From the NCBI GenBank assembly GCA_018242045.1, contig JAFECR010000011.1:64212-128211 (forward strand): 64,000 bases of DNA. Reading direction: 5' to 3'. Every line of letters begins with the position of its first letter. Positions within the stretch are counted from its first letter, which is position 1. This stretch comes from Pseudomonadota bacterium. Its GTDB lineage: Bacteria; Pseudomonadota; Gammaproteobacteria; Berkiellales; Berkiellaceae. Position numbers and translations under genes: made by a program. A model generated the notes under the pieces. The model had not been told where the DNA came from, ran no database searches, and saw only the letters and a list, made by a program, of their open reading frames with translations. This document shows positions 18,727-27,557 of the stretch, one piece after another.

Positions 18727-19726
18727 TTTGTATTCTCCTTAGCAATTGTTCCATAAATTCTGTTGGCATTTTTACTTCTAAAGGTACTGCCCAAATCTGA
18801 GCTTGCGTAAAAGTTTGACATTTTACGGCATCTTTTTCAGTCATCAGTATAGGCAAATCATCACTAAATTCTAAATCAGTCGCTTTAAATAAATGATGAT
18901 CTACAAAAGGATGCTCTATCACAGAAATACCAACTTCACGCAACATATTAAAAAAATGCATCGGGTGAGCAATGCCTGCAACAGCGTGCACCTTTTTGCC
19001 AATGAAACACGTTAATGGCAATTGTGAGGCAGGATTGTTCGGTGCAAATGCCGTTGCTCCCAATTGTGTTTGCATTGGCCATTCACCACTTAAGGCTTTA
19101 CCATTGGTAACGATAAAATCAACTTTAGCTAAACGCCCTATCCCTTCTCGCAATGGGCCAACCGGTAAGCAAAAGCCATTACCAAATCGATTTGTGCCAT
19201 CTATCAATGCAATTTCAATATCGCGATCTAATTGGTAATGTTGTAAACCATCATCACACAAAACGATATCAACTTCAGGGCAAGTTTTTGTTAAAAAATG
19301 AATAGCCCTCACACGGCTACGACCAACAATGATGGGCATTTTATTTTTATTTGCCTGCAGCAAGGCTTCATCACCGACTAAAGTGGCATTACTCGTTGGC
19401 AATACACGTTCAACTTGCATTTTGTGTAAGCCACTACCATATCCATGCATGATGATTGCTGGATTAAACCCTTTTGATTGTAAAAATGAAGCAATATAAG
19501 CAACTAAAGGCGTTTTGCCTGTGCCGCCCACGGTTAGATTGCCGACAATAATCACTGGTAAAGCAAAACGCGTAGCACGATAACGCCAATAACAATAACG
19601 CAACCTAGAACAAAATTGAAAAACCCAAGACAGCGGCATCAAACAATAGGTTAAGAAGTTTTTGCGATGCCACCAAGCGATGATCATTGCTGTCAGTCGT
19701 TGACGCTTAATAGAAAAATGCCACAT
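18707..19726 (-). CDS. lpxK: Tetraacyldisaccharide 4'-kinase LpxK
   Basis: LpxK phosphorylates the 4' position of the lipid A precursor at the inner membrane. The Walker A motif [12 protein letters not shown] lies at about residues 62-73 after a hydrophobic N-terminal segment, and [11 protein letters not shown] is the second family motif. Length is 339 residues (E. coli 328). The ATG shares one base with the msbA stop, the usual msbA-lpxK pair. Confidence 0.94.
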   Translation of the reverse strand: MWHFSIKRQRLTAMIIAWWHRKNFLTYCLMPLSWVFQFCSRLRYCYWRYRATRFALPVIIVGNLTVGGTGKTPLVAYIASFLQSKGFNPAIIMHGYGSGLHKMQVERVLPTSNATLVGDEALLQANKNKMPIIVGRSRVRAIHFLTKTCPEVDIVLCDDGLQHYQLDRDIEIALIDGTNRFGNGFCLPVGPLREGIGRLAKVDFIVTNGKALSGEWPMQTQLGATAFAPNNPASQLPLTCFIGKKVHAVAGIAHPMHFFNMLREVGISVIEHPFVDHHLFKATDLEFSDDLPILMTEKDAVKCQTFTQAQIWAVPLEVKMPTEFMEQLLRRIQSGQKAS

Positions 19727-21489
19727 TAAGCATAAACCATTTTTGCAGCTTGATACTGCATCACTCGAAGCTGAGCATACAAGCCATTCAATCGCATCAA
19801 CTCCTCATGTGTTCCCATCTCGATGATACGGCCTTTATCAAGTACCATGATTCTGTCGGCATTTTCTATTGTGGAAAGGCGATGGGCAATAACCAAGGTA
19901 GTGCAACTTGCCATAAGCTTTTCCAATGCTTCTTGAATATAACGCTCTGATTCTGTATCTAGCGCGCTGGTTGCCTCATCTAGTATTAATATTGGCGCTT
20001 TCTTTAAAATAGCTCTGGCAATAGCAATACGTTGACGTTGCCCCCCTGATAATCTGACGCCATTTTCACCAATAACGGTGTCAAACCCTTGTGGTAGATG
20101 CTCAATAAATTCTTTAGCGTGCGCAGAACGTGCCGCTGCAAGAATATTTTCAAAAGAAACATCACGACAACCATAGGCAATATTGTTCGCAATGGTATCA
20201 TTAAAAAGCGTAACATGTTGCGATACAATCGCAATTTGCTGTCGCAACACAGATAAGGACAACTCTTTAATGTTGATGCCATCAATGAGAATGTCACCCG
20301 CTGCGTCATAAAATCGCGGCAATAAGTTAACCAGCGTTGATTTACCACCACCCGAACGCCCAACTAAAGCAATGGTTTCACCTGCTTTAACCTCAAACGT
20401 TATTCTATCAAGGATAGGATCAGCACCATAGCTAAATTTCACTTGACGATAAATAACGTTACCAGCAGGGAAAGGTAACGATCGAACCCCATGATCAGAT
20501 TCTGGCTTTTCATCTAGAAAGGCAAAAATACTGGCAGCCCCAGCAATTCCCTTTTGAATGTTATTATTTAATTTGGTTAATTCTTTAATCGGGCGCAATA
20601 ACGCAATCATCGATGTCATCATAGCTGCAAACGCACCTGGGCTAACTGCGGTATGTAATGTACTTTCTGGGCTTAACGTTGCCAAATAGACAGTAACCGC
20701 TAATGCGAGGGAACCAATCACTTGTACCATCGGAACACTTAACGCCGAAGTCACAATTAACTTCATTTCTTGATGTCGATTGCGTTGTACCACTTTTTCA
20801 AATTGTGCAATCTCTTGAGCTTGGCCGCCAAAAGCTTTAATCACTTTTTGCCCTTCTATTGCTTCTTCAGCAACATGAGTGACGCTCCCCATCGATTCTT
20901 GTATACGGGAGCTTACGCCACGTACCCGTTTACTAACCACATGCATGACTATTGCCATGATTGGCACTGTCACAAAAAAGAGCACCGTTAAACGCCAACT
21001 GATTGAAACCATCACGGCGACTAACGCGAGCACCGTAAAAGATTCTCGCACAAGCGTGGTTAAAGCGTCGCTACTGGCTGTTGCCACTTGTTCGACGTTA
21101 TAAGTTAACTTCGATAATATTTCACCACTAGTAGTGCGATCATAATAAGAAGTAGGCAATTTTAATAAGTGAGCAAACATTTCCTGGCGAAAATTCATTA
21201 CCACATTCCTACCTACCCAACCCATAAAAAAAGTAGATAGAAAAGTCGCTAGTCCTCTTATAATAAAAATGCCAATTACAATAAAAGGTATCCATTGGAT
21301 AAATGCTTGATTATGATTAACAAAGCCTTCATTTAACAATGGCTCTAATAGTTTGATCATCCCTGCATCAACAGCGCCGTAAAGTAAATTTCCAATGATA
21401 GCTAAGACAAAGGCAAAACGATAAGGCCAAACGTAAGACAAAAGACGTTTGTATACTCCTCGACTAGATTGAGGGTGAATGACTGACAT
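19726..21489 (-). CDS. msbA: Lipid A export ABC transporter MsbA
   Basis: MsbA flips lipid A-core across the inner membrane. This is a half transporter of 587 residues with a six-helix membrane domain, then an ATPase domain: Walker A GRSGGGKST (about 380), signature LSGGQRQRIAIARA (about 480), Walker B ILILDEATSAL and the switch His in IAHRLST. The E. coli protein has 582 residues. It lies 38 nt after exbD and is joined to lpxK by a one-base overlap. Confidence 0.93.
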   Translation of the reverse strand: MSVIHPQSSRGVYKRLLSYVWPYRFAFVLAIIGNLLYGAVDAGMIKLLEPLLNEGFVNHNQAFIQWIPFIVIGIFIIRGLATFLSTFFMGWVGRNVVMNFRQEMFAHLLKLPTSYYDRTTSGEILSKLTYNVEQVATASSDALTTLVRESFTVLALVAVMVSISWRLTVLFFVTVPIMAIVMHVVSKRVRGVSSRIQESMGSVTHVAEEAIEGQKVIKAFGGQAQEIAQFEKVVQRNRHQEMKLIVTSALSVPMVQVIGSLALAVTVYLATLSPESTLHTAVSPGAFAAMMTSMIALLRPIKELTKLNNNIQKGIAGAASIFAFLDEKPESDHGVRSLPFPAGNVIYRQVKFSYGADPILDRITFEVKAGETIALVGRSGGGKSTLVNLLPRFYDAAGDILIDGINIKELSLSVLRQQIAIVSQHVTLFNDTIANNIAYGCRDVSFENILAAARSAHAKEFIEHLPQGFDTVIGENGVRLSGGQRQRIAIARAILKKAPILILDEATSALDTESERYIQEALEKLMASCTTLVIAHRLSTIENADRIMVLDKGRIIEMGTHEELMRLNGLYAQLRVMQYQAAKMVYA

Positions 21490-21527
21490 TGTATTTTAAC
21501 CTGTTTTAGTATATGAACAACTTTGAA

Positions 21528-21938
21528 CTATTTTTGTGCGATAATTTGTACTTGAGAGATACCCAATTGAGAAGCTATCTCCAATGCCCAAATCACCGCT
21601 TGATGAGGCGATTTTTTATCTCCAGCCAAAACAAGGGCTAATGATGGATTTTTTTCAAGTTTTACAGTAAGGATCTTTTTTAATTTTTTGGGATCACTAC
21701 TATTAATCGAAACGCCGTTAAGATAGTATGCCCCTTGTGCATCGATCCCAATTTCAATTGTTTTTTCGCTTTTTATGAATGACTGTGTTTTTGCTTGAGG
21801 TAATTGCACCTTAAGTTCAGTCGCCCCTTTAAACAAAGTAGTCGACACCACAAAGAAAAGTAGCAACATAAACACAACATCAATAAAAGGGGTTAAATCA
21901 ATCCCCGCATCTTCCTGATGTTTCTCACGAAATCGCAT
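21528..21938 (-). CDS. exbD: ExbD/TolR family biopolymer transport protein
   Basis: ExbD/TolR proteins couple the proton gradient to outer-membrane processes together with ExbB/TolQ. Seen: one N-terminal membrane segment with the essential Asp in LTPFIDVVFMLLLFF, then a periplasmic domain. Length is 136 residues. The location next to exbB, msbA and comEC is the common arrangement in gammaproteobacteria. No TonB gene is nearby. Confidence 0.88.
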   Translation of the reverse strand: MRFREKHQEDAGIDLTPFIDVVFMLLLFFVVSTTLFKGATELKVQLPQAKTQSFIKSEKTIEIGIDAQGAYYLNGVSINSSDPKKLKKILTVKLEKNPSLALVLAGDKKSPHQAVIWALEIASQLGISQVQIIAQK

Positions 21939-21999
21939 AGTATACCATAATCTTTTTTTCTACCTAAGGATAAATTAAGCGCTTAACTTTCTGCAAATA

Positions 22000-22638
22000 T
22001 TAGTTTTCTGAACGATCTAATCTTCTACTAGTTAAATTAGGCGCCAGGGCTTTTAAACCATCAATCAGTTTCTGTGACTCCTTTTCAAGTTTGGAAGCAA
22101 ACTCATCTATTCTACGCTTAAAATACCGATGAAACATTAAGCATGGTATGGCAATAAATAAGCCAAAAGCCGTTGTAAGTAATGCTTGTGCAATACCCCC
22201 AGCTAAAGCCTCAGAATCAGGGCTGCCCCCTAGGACAGAAAAAATTTGAATCATACCCAACACTGTCCCAAGTAACCCCAATAGCGGCGCAGCTGAAGCA
22301 ATAGTACCAAGGGTGTTAAGGTATCTTTCTAACTCTAGTATGATTTGACGCCCTTGATCTTCCATACGAGTGCGCATAATAGTGATTCCTTGCTCACTAT
22401 GCTGCAACCCTTTTGACAAAATTTGCCCCAATGGGCTCTCCATAGCTAAAGAACTCAATCTTAGTGGCTTTCCATCTCTGTTAACTAAATCACGTAGAAT
22501 ATTTTGCACTAAGTCTGGTGGAATAATTTTGCTTTCCCTTAATACCCATATTCTTTCAGCAATGATTGCCAAGGCAATAATTGAGCATCCCAACAGCGGG
22601 AACATTAACCAGCCTCCTGCCAGCAATATGTCGATCAC
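22000..22638 (-). CDS. exbB: MotA/TolQ/ExbB proton channel family protein
   Basis: The partner of ExbD in a proton-driven energy-transfer complex. Three membrane segments are visible: residues about 6-26, the AAPLLGLLGTVLGMI segment (about 115) and TTAFGLFIAIPCLMFHR (about 155). The start is GTG with GGAG seven bases upstream, one base after the comEC stop. Length is 212 residues, close to short ExbB forms. Confidence 0.88.
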   Translation of the reverse strand: MIDILLAGGWLMFPLLGCSIIALAIIAERIWVLRESKIIPPDLVQNILRDLVNRDGKPLRLSSLAMESPLGQILSKGLQHSEQGITIMRTRMEDQGRQIILELERYLNTLGTIASAAPLLGLLGTVLGMIQIFSVLGGSPDSEALAGGIAQALLTTAFGLFIAIPCLMFHRYFKRRIDEFASKLEKESQKLIDGLKALAPNLTSRRLDRSEN

Positions 22639-22639
22639 C

Positions 22640-24988
22640 TTATTTCTCCAAATAGTAAGAATAATGCCAATATCTACGAACAGTGTCTCGCCAACGAACG
22701 GGTGGTGTCAATTCATTGGTTTTATTTAATTGGAACATGAGCGCACCCGTTTGAGAAACAATTAAATTTTTAACTCCCATAGCCTGATAACGTGCCAAGA
22801 TTGTCTGCTTAGGGAAGCCATATCGATTATTCATCCCAACGGGAAACAAAGCATATTTAGGACTGACGGCTTTAATAAATTCTTCAGAGGAAGAAGTCAA
22901 ACTTCCATGATGAGGCACAACCAGTACCGTACTTTTAAGATCTGCTTTGGATCTTTTTAAAAGCAACGACTCCGCACCCTTTTCAATATCTCCAGTTAAT
23001 AATACACTTTGATCACCCGTTGTCACCTTAAGCACGCAAGATATATTGTTCCTTTTTTTATAAACAGCGGATGCTTCTTGATGTTGATATGCGTGTTCTT
23101 TAACCTCATCCAAGGGATTTAATATCAGAAAAGTTACACCATCCCACTCCCATTGTTCACCCCCAATACAACGTCGAGAAGATCTGCTGAGTCGATGCGT
23201 TTCGCTTGATAAAATATCTTCTATTGGCCACTTATCCAAAGATCGTAACCCACCTCGATGATCCAAATCACCATGACTAATAACGACTTTATCCAAACGC
23301 TTAATATGTTGCGTTAGAAAAAAAGGAATAATAACGCTACGACCTGCATCATTATTTTTGCCAAATTCCGGGCCTGCATCATATAAAAGTGTATGATGAC
23401 GTGTTTGAATAACTGCTGCCAATCCTTGACCAACATCTAACAATGTAAAATAGAATTCTGCGTGTAAAGGACGCTTTCCTTGGTAAAATAACATTGGCAA
23501 AAATCCAAGCCACAACCATTGTTTACCAAGAATTCCTTTTGGTGCTAATAACCCAAGAGACGCAAAGAACCCAAATAAAAGATACATCCAAGGCACATCT
23601 CCTTGCTGCCACATATTAAATGGCATATTGCTCAACTGAGATAAAATCCAACCTACACATTCCAATGCATATTCAGCAATGGACCACACCATGCCTGCTA
23701 AGGATTTACTAATACAGCTGAGAATTAAGCCTAATAAACAAGCTGGAATGATTAAGAGATCAATCACTGGCAATACAATTATATTTGCAATAGGCGATAA
23801 AAGCGGAATTTGATGAAAAAACAACAAACACCAAGGTAATAAGCCAATGAAAACTATCCATTGCGGTAATATCCACTTTCGCCAAGCGGGTTTTTCAGGC
23901 AGGTGAGAAGCTCCATAAATCAAAGCACCAACACAACCAAATGATAACCAAAAACCAATTTGTAAAATAGCCAACGGATCGACTATAAATATACCAAGCC
24001 ATGCCAGCGCTAATGCATGCCATGATAATAAAGGTTGCCCTTTAAATAACGCAATACCTGCTACCACAATCATCATCAAAGCGCGCTGAGTAGGAATTGA
24101 AAATCCTGCTAAGGCAGCGTATATCCATGCGCCAATTAACCCAAAAATAGCACCATAATATTTTGCCGGCATTCTATTTGTTAATTTAGGAAATCGCTTC
24201 ACCAACAGGGTAATCCACCCTCCACATAATAAAGCAACAAAGCTAATATGCATTCCCGAAATGGCTATGGCATGAACGGTGCCTGTTGTTTGAAACAGCT
24301 GCCATTGCAACGGCGTTACTTTATGATAAATTCCTAGTGTTGTTGCTTGTATTACGCCAAGATAAGGTTTGTCGCCAATAATTTCATCCATACGATCAAT
24401 TAATTTTTCACGTAACCGGTGAATTGAAATTTTATTTGATTTTTTGATTTCATGAACATGCAATAACTTACCAGTTGCGACAATGCCTTCGCTGAATAAT
24501 TGCTTTTCCTGATCAAAACTGCCTGGATTTGATAAGTGCCAATTTGGTTTTAGTTGAGCAATACCACAAATTTGATCTGAGTCCTTCAACAAAAGATCCG
24601 TTACATATAATCGTACTTTTATCGGTTGCGTAATAGTATTTTCTTGATAGCGATGCAACCGTACCTCAAATCTTAAAGTATTTGAAAATGATCGCATCAC
24701 GCCAGTGACTGTGCCACAAAATGTGATTGGTTTAAGGATATCTTCTTGAGGTAAGCGCCACATTTTTTGTTGTGCGCAATAAAATGCCCAACAAAATCCA
24801 ACACAAATCGCGAACAGCATACTGCTGAGCAGTATCAGTTTTTGTTTGCTTACAAACAAAAATAAAACTGCAAGACCTAGTATACTTGTAATAAGGACAA
24901 CAATATTCTGTAGCTGTGGTAAAGTAGAAAAACAATTTAATCCAACTGTGCCTAACAATGTTCCTATGGCAATAGAAATGAGCATCAT
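22640..24988 (-). CDS. comEC: DNA internalization competence protein ComEC/Rec2
   Basis: ComEC forms the inner-membrane channel for single-stranded DNA in natural transformation. Seen in order: several N-terminal membrane helices, a soluble DUF4131-type region, the multi-helix competence domain (AISGMHISFVALL at about residue 240), then a metallo-beta-lactamase domain with SHGDLDHRGG (about 573) and VPHHGSLTSSS (about 690). Length is 782 residues (E. coli YcaI 754). It diverges from the DUF2062 genes with only 20 bp between start codons. Confidence 0.92.
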   Translation of the reverse strand: MMLISIAIGTLLGTVGLNCFSTLPQLQNIVVLITSILGLAVLFLFVSKQKLILLSSMLFAICVGFCWAFYCAQQKMWRLPQEDILKPITFCGTVTGVMRSFSNTLRFEVRLHRYQENTITQPIKVRLYVTDLLLKDSDQICGIAQLKPNWHLSNPGSFDQEKQLFSEGIVATGKLLHVHEIKKSNKISIHRLREKLIDRMDEIIGDKPYLGVIQATTLGIYHKVTPLQWQLFQTTGTVHAIAISGMHISFVALLCGGWITLLVKRFPKLTNRMPAKYYGAIFGLIGAWIYAALAGFSIPTQRALMMIVVAGIALFKGQPLLSWHALALAWLGIFIVDPLAILQIGFWLSFGCVGALIYGASHLPEKPAWRKWILPQWIVFIGLLPWCLLFFHQIPLLSPIANIIVLPVIDLLIIPACLLGLILSCISKSLAGMVWSIAEYALECVGWILSQLSNMPFNMWQQGDVPWMYLLFGFFASLGLLAPKGILGKQWLWLGFLPMLFYQGKRPLHAEFYFTLLDVGQGLAAVIQTRHHTLLYDAGPEFGKNNDAGRSVIIPFFLTQHIKRLDKVVISHGDLDHRGGLRSLDKWPIEDILSSETHRLSRSSRRCIGGEQWEWDGVTFLILNPLDEVKEHAYQHQEASAVYKKRNNISCVLKVTTGDQSVLLTGDIEKGAESLLLKRSKADLKSTVLVVPHHGSLTSSSEEFIKAVSPKYALFPVGMNNRYGFPKQTILARYQAMGVKNLIVSQTGALMFQLNKTNELTPPVRWRDTVRRYWHYSYYLEK

Positions 24989-24989
24989 G

Positions 24990-25010
24990 TCAAAACTGGT
25001 TCGAGTATAT
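24990..25010. repeat. Relic end of the dispersed MITE-like element
   Basis: CAAAACTGGTTCGAGTATAT in the 20-bp comEC/DUF2062 gap equals one end of the element (reverse complement of ATACTCGAACC plus flank). It runs directly into the ATG of the first DUF2062 gene. Only the end is present, and chance similarity is possible. Confidence 0.4.
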
Positions 25011-25587
25011 GTCTAAAAAATTAATTCAAAAATTAATAAAGCGTTTTATACCAAACTTTCATGAGTTAAGGAAAGATAAAAACCTGCAACTTTTTCATAA
25101 GTTTTTGCATGATCCAAACCTTTGGCATTTAAATCGATATTCTGTTGCAACCGCCTTTAGTACTGGTTTATTTGCTGCATTAATTCCTGTGCCATTTCAA
25201 ATGCTCCTAGCAGCTGCCCTTGCCATCTTTGCAAGAGCTAATATTCTTATTTCTATGGCTTTGGCTTGGGTATCTAACCCCTTTACAACACCACCTTTAT
25301 TATATTTAGAATACAAAATCGGAAGCTTTCTGCTTGGCATGCCTGCGCATCATTTTACTTTTGAGCCAACTTATGAATGGATAAAAGAGCAATTCCATGT
25401 TATTGGCACTCCTTTATTGCTTGGCTGTTTTGTACTTGCTATTGTATTTGCTATCCTGGGAAACTTATTGGTTCGTATTATTTGGCGCATTTCAGTCATC
25501 ATTGCTTGGAAAAAAAGAATACACCGCCTCAAGGCTAGAAAACGACTAATGCAACGAATTCGTCGCAAAAAAAATAAGCACGGCTAA
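25009..25587 (+). CDS. DUF2062 membrane protein, copy 1
   Basis: DUF2062 proteins are small membrane proteins of unknown function, often near comEC. Seen: the family block LWHLNRYSVATAFSTGLF (about 41), a hydrophobic segment with PVPFQMLLAAALA, then VSNPFTTPPLLYLEYKIG, a last membrane helix and a very basic tail (RRKKNKHG). Length is 192 residues. It is the first of three tandem paralogues and the longest, because of the basic tail. Confidence 0.85.
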   Translation: MSKKLIQKLIKRFIPNFHELRKDKNLQLFHKFLHDPNLWHLNRYSVATAFSTGLFAALIPVPFQMLLAAALAIFARANILISMALAWVSNPFTTPPLLYLEYKIGSFLLGMPAHHFTFEPTYEWIKEQFHVIGTPLLLGCFVLAIVFAILGNLLVRIIWRISVIIAWKKRIHRLKARKRLMQRIRRKKNKHG

Positions 25588-25603
25588 AAAGGCAACCTGG
25601 ATA

Positions 25604-26125
25604 ATGTCAAAAAAAGTATTCAAAAAATTAATCCCTACCCCTCAACAATTATTTGAAAATCGCTTTCTTAATTATTTTCGTCATTTTTTCACAAACCCTA
25701 ATCTTTGGCATCTAAATCGATATTCTGTCGCCAGCGCAGTGAGCATTGGTCTTTTTTATTCTTTTATGCCAATACCAGGGCATATGATCCTGGCAGCAAT
25801 CACGGCTTTCATCGTCAAGGCAAATTTACCCATTTCTGTTGCCTTAGTGTGGATAAACAATCCTTTCACAATTGCCCCTATGTTTATTTTTGCTTATGAA
25901 CTTGGCGCGCATCTATTAAGTATCCCGCCAGAAAAATTTCATATGTCCTGGTCTTATCATTGGTTCGTACATGAGTTCAAACATTATTACGACCCTTTAC
26001 TTTTAGGCTGTCTTATTTGTGGCACTTGCTGTGCTTTAATCGGCAATTTTAGTGTACGTTTATATTGGCGTTATCATGTTTCGCGATTATGGAAAAACCG
26101 ACAACAAAATAGGCGTGTCCGTTAG
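25604..26125 (+). CDS. DUF2062 membrane protein, copy 2
   Basis: A 173-residue paralogue of the preceding gene: LWHLNRYSVASAVSIGLFYSF, PIPGHMILAAITAF and INNPFTIAPMFIFAYELG mark the same architecture of two or three membrane helices and a basic end. It follows copy 1 by 16 nt and is probably co-transcribed. A terminator-like hairpin follows its stop. Confidence 0.85.
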   Translation: MSKKVFKKLIPTPQQLFENRFLNYFRHFFTNPNLWHLNRYSVASAVSIGLFYSFMPIPGHMILAAITAFIVKANLPISVALVWINNPFTIAPMFIFAYELGAHLLSIPPEKFHMSWSYHWFVHEFKHYYDPLLLGCLICGTCCALIGNFSVRLYWRYHVSRLWKNRQQNRRVR

Positions 26126-26138
26126 CATCCGTTAAATT

Positions 26139-26168
26139 CATACCTTGGTTGGTATGGTGCTCTTTTTT
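26139..26168 (+). terminator. Terminator after DUF2062 copy 2
   Basis: CATACC-ttggtt-GGTATG (6-bp stem) followed six bases later by TTTTTT. The stem is short and GC-moderate, so strength is uncertain. The rest of the 226-bp gap up to copy 3 shows no gene; TTGACC at about 26279 is a possible -35 without a convincing -10. Confidence 0.45.
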
Positions 26169-26351
26169 AAATTAAGTGTAGATTCACTATCATTATAATT
26201 ATCCGATAAGCGTATCATTATTCTGGCCAATCGTCCTAAAAATCAATCAGGCTGACAAACTCACATTTATTCAAGCTCCTTGACCTAGACATCCGCTATC
26301 GATACGTTTACTATTTTAGAAATCTTAATTTTATTATTGATTAACTTATTC

Positions 26352-26855
26352 ATGGCAAAACAGTTTATTAAACGCTTTCTTCCAGATCCTCAAATCATCC
26401 AGCAAAGTAAATATTTGCGAATATTTGGCAAGCGATTATATAACCCTGGTCTTTGGCATTTTAACCGCAACAGCGTTGCAACCGCCTTTAGTATTGGGTT
26501 GTTTATCACTTATATTCCTTTCCCTGGTCATATGATACTAGCTGCCCTTATTGCCATTTTATTTAGAGCCAATTTGCCTTTATCCATTGCGCTGGTGTGG
26601 GTGGTTAACCCATTAACCATGATCCCTATGTTTGCCTTTGCTTACGGGATAGGTGCTTTATTAATGGGGCTTCCGCTGCAAGATCTCAACTTTGAGTCTT
26701 GGAAAACTTTATTAGAAGGATCCTGGCAACCCTTTCTATTGGGGTGCTTGCTCTGCGGCGCATTCTTAGCGACAACAAGTAATATATTTGTCAGATTATT
26801 TTGGCGTTACTCAGTGGCAAAAAATTGGCGCAAGCGTCAATTACGCAGAACTTAA
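26352..26855 (+). CDS. DUF2062 membrane protein, copy 3
   Basis: The third paralogue, 167 residues from the ATG at 26352 (frame open to a TTG at 26337). LWHFNRNSVATAFSIGLF, PFPGHMILAALIA and VVNPLTMIPMFAFAYGIG correspond to copies 1 and 2; copies 2 and 3 look closer to each other (PGHMILAA). It is separated by a 226-bp gap and so may be transcribed independently. Its 3' end overlaps the end of lolD on the other strand by 15 bp. Confidence 0.84.
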   Translation: MAKQFIKRFLPDPQIIQQSKYLRIFGKRLYNPGLWHFNRNSVATAFSIGLFITYIPFPGHMILAALIAILFRANLPLSIALVWVVNPLTMIPMFAFAYGIGALLMGLPLQDLNFESWKTLLEGSWQPFLLGCLLCGAFLATTSNIFVRLFWRYSVAKNWRKRQLRRT

Positions 26856-27557
26856 AAGACCATCCACTAAAGTACCGCGGTCTAGCGACACAATTCTGTC
26901 CATGCGTTTTGCTAAATTTAAATCATGCGTTACAACAACAAAGCTGGTGCCAAATTCACGGATAAGTTCCATCATCAATTCATAAACATGATCAGCACTT
27001 TGATTATCTAAATTACCCGTTGGCTCATCCGCAAGAATGCATTTTGGCTCAGTGACAAGCGCTCTTGCTATTGCAACTCGCTGACGCTCTCCCCCAGACA
27101 TGGTTGCAGGCTTATGTTCAACACGATGACTTAAGCCTACTTTCTCTAAAATAGCTAATGCTCGGCTTATGGTGGTTTTCACTGGAAGCCCTTGGATTAA
27201 AAGTGGCATACAAACATTTTCAAGCGCTGTAAACTCAGGCAATAAATGATGAAATTGAAAGATGAGCCCTAAAACACGATTACGCAAATAACCTCGTTTA
27301 CGATCCGAAAGCGCATGAAGATCAGTATCAGCAAGAACAACTTTGCCAGCACTGGGTTCTTCTAATCCCCCTAACAAATTAAGTAACGTCGTTTTACCAG
27401 AACCAGAGCGACCGACAATGGCAACACTTTCACCAGCTTTAACTGATAAGTTCACATCTTCCAATACTGGAATAACCTTGTCTGCATCTTGATATGTTTT
27501 TTTTAAATTTTGGCAGATCAATATCATGTTTTCTTCTGCTAATGATTTAGGCATCAT
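26841..27557 (-). CDS. lolD: Lipoprotein-releasing ABC transporter ATPase LolD
   Basis: LolD powers release of outer-membrane lipoproteins from the inner membrane. Seen: Walker A GRSGSGKTT (about 50), FQFHHLLPEFTALEN (LolD-typical), signature MSGGERQRVAIARAL and Walker B CILADEPTGNLD. I choose the ATG at 27557 (238 residues), because GGAGG lies nine bases upstream. It overlaps the lolC/E stop by 11 nt. An upstream in-frame start at 27584 is unlikely. Confidence 0.92.
   Translation of the reverse strand: MMPKSLAEENMILICQNLKKTYQDADKVIPVLEDVNLSVKAGESVAIVGRSGSGKTTLLNLLGGLEEPSAGKVVLADTDLHALSDRKRGYLRNRVLGLIFQFHHLLPEFTALENVCMPLLIQGLPVKTTISRALAILEKVGLSHRVEHKPATMSGGERQRVAIARALVTEPKCILADEPTGNLDNQSADHVYELMMELIREFGTSFVVVTHDLNLAKRMDRIVSLDRGTLVDGLLSSA

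Noticed and set aside
20004..20363. 119-codon frame inside msbA, same strand
   Set aside because: Alternative-frame shadow of the conserved MsbA ATPase domain, which is intact.
24990..25010. GGTTCGA resembling a tRNA T-loop
   Set aside because: No acceptor stem, anticodon arm or CCA nearby; it fits the end of the dispersed element instead.
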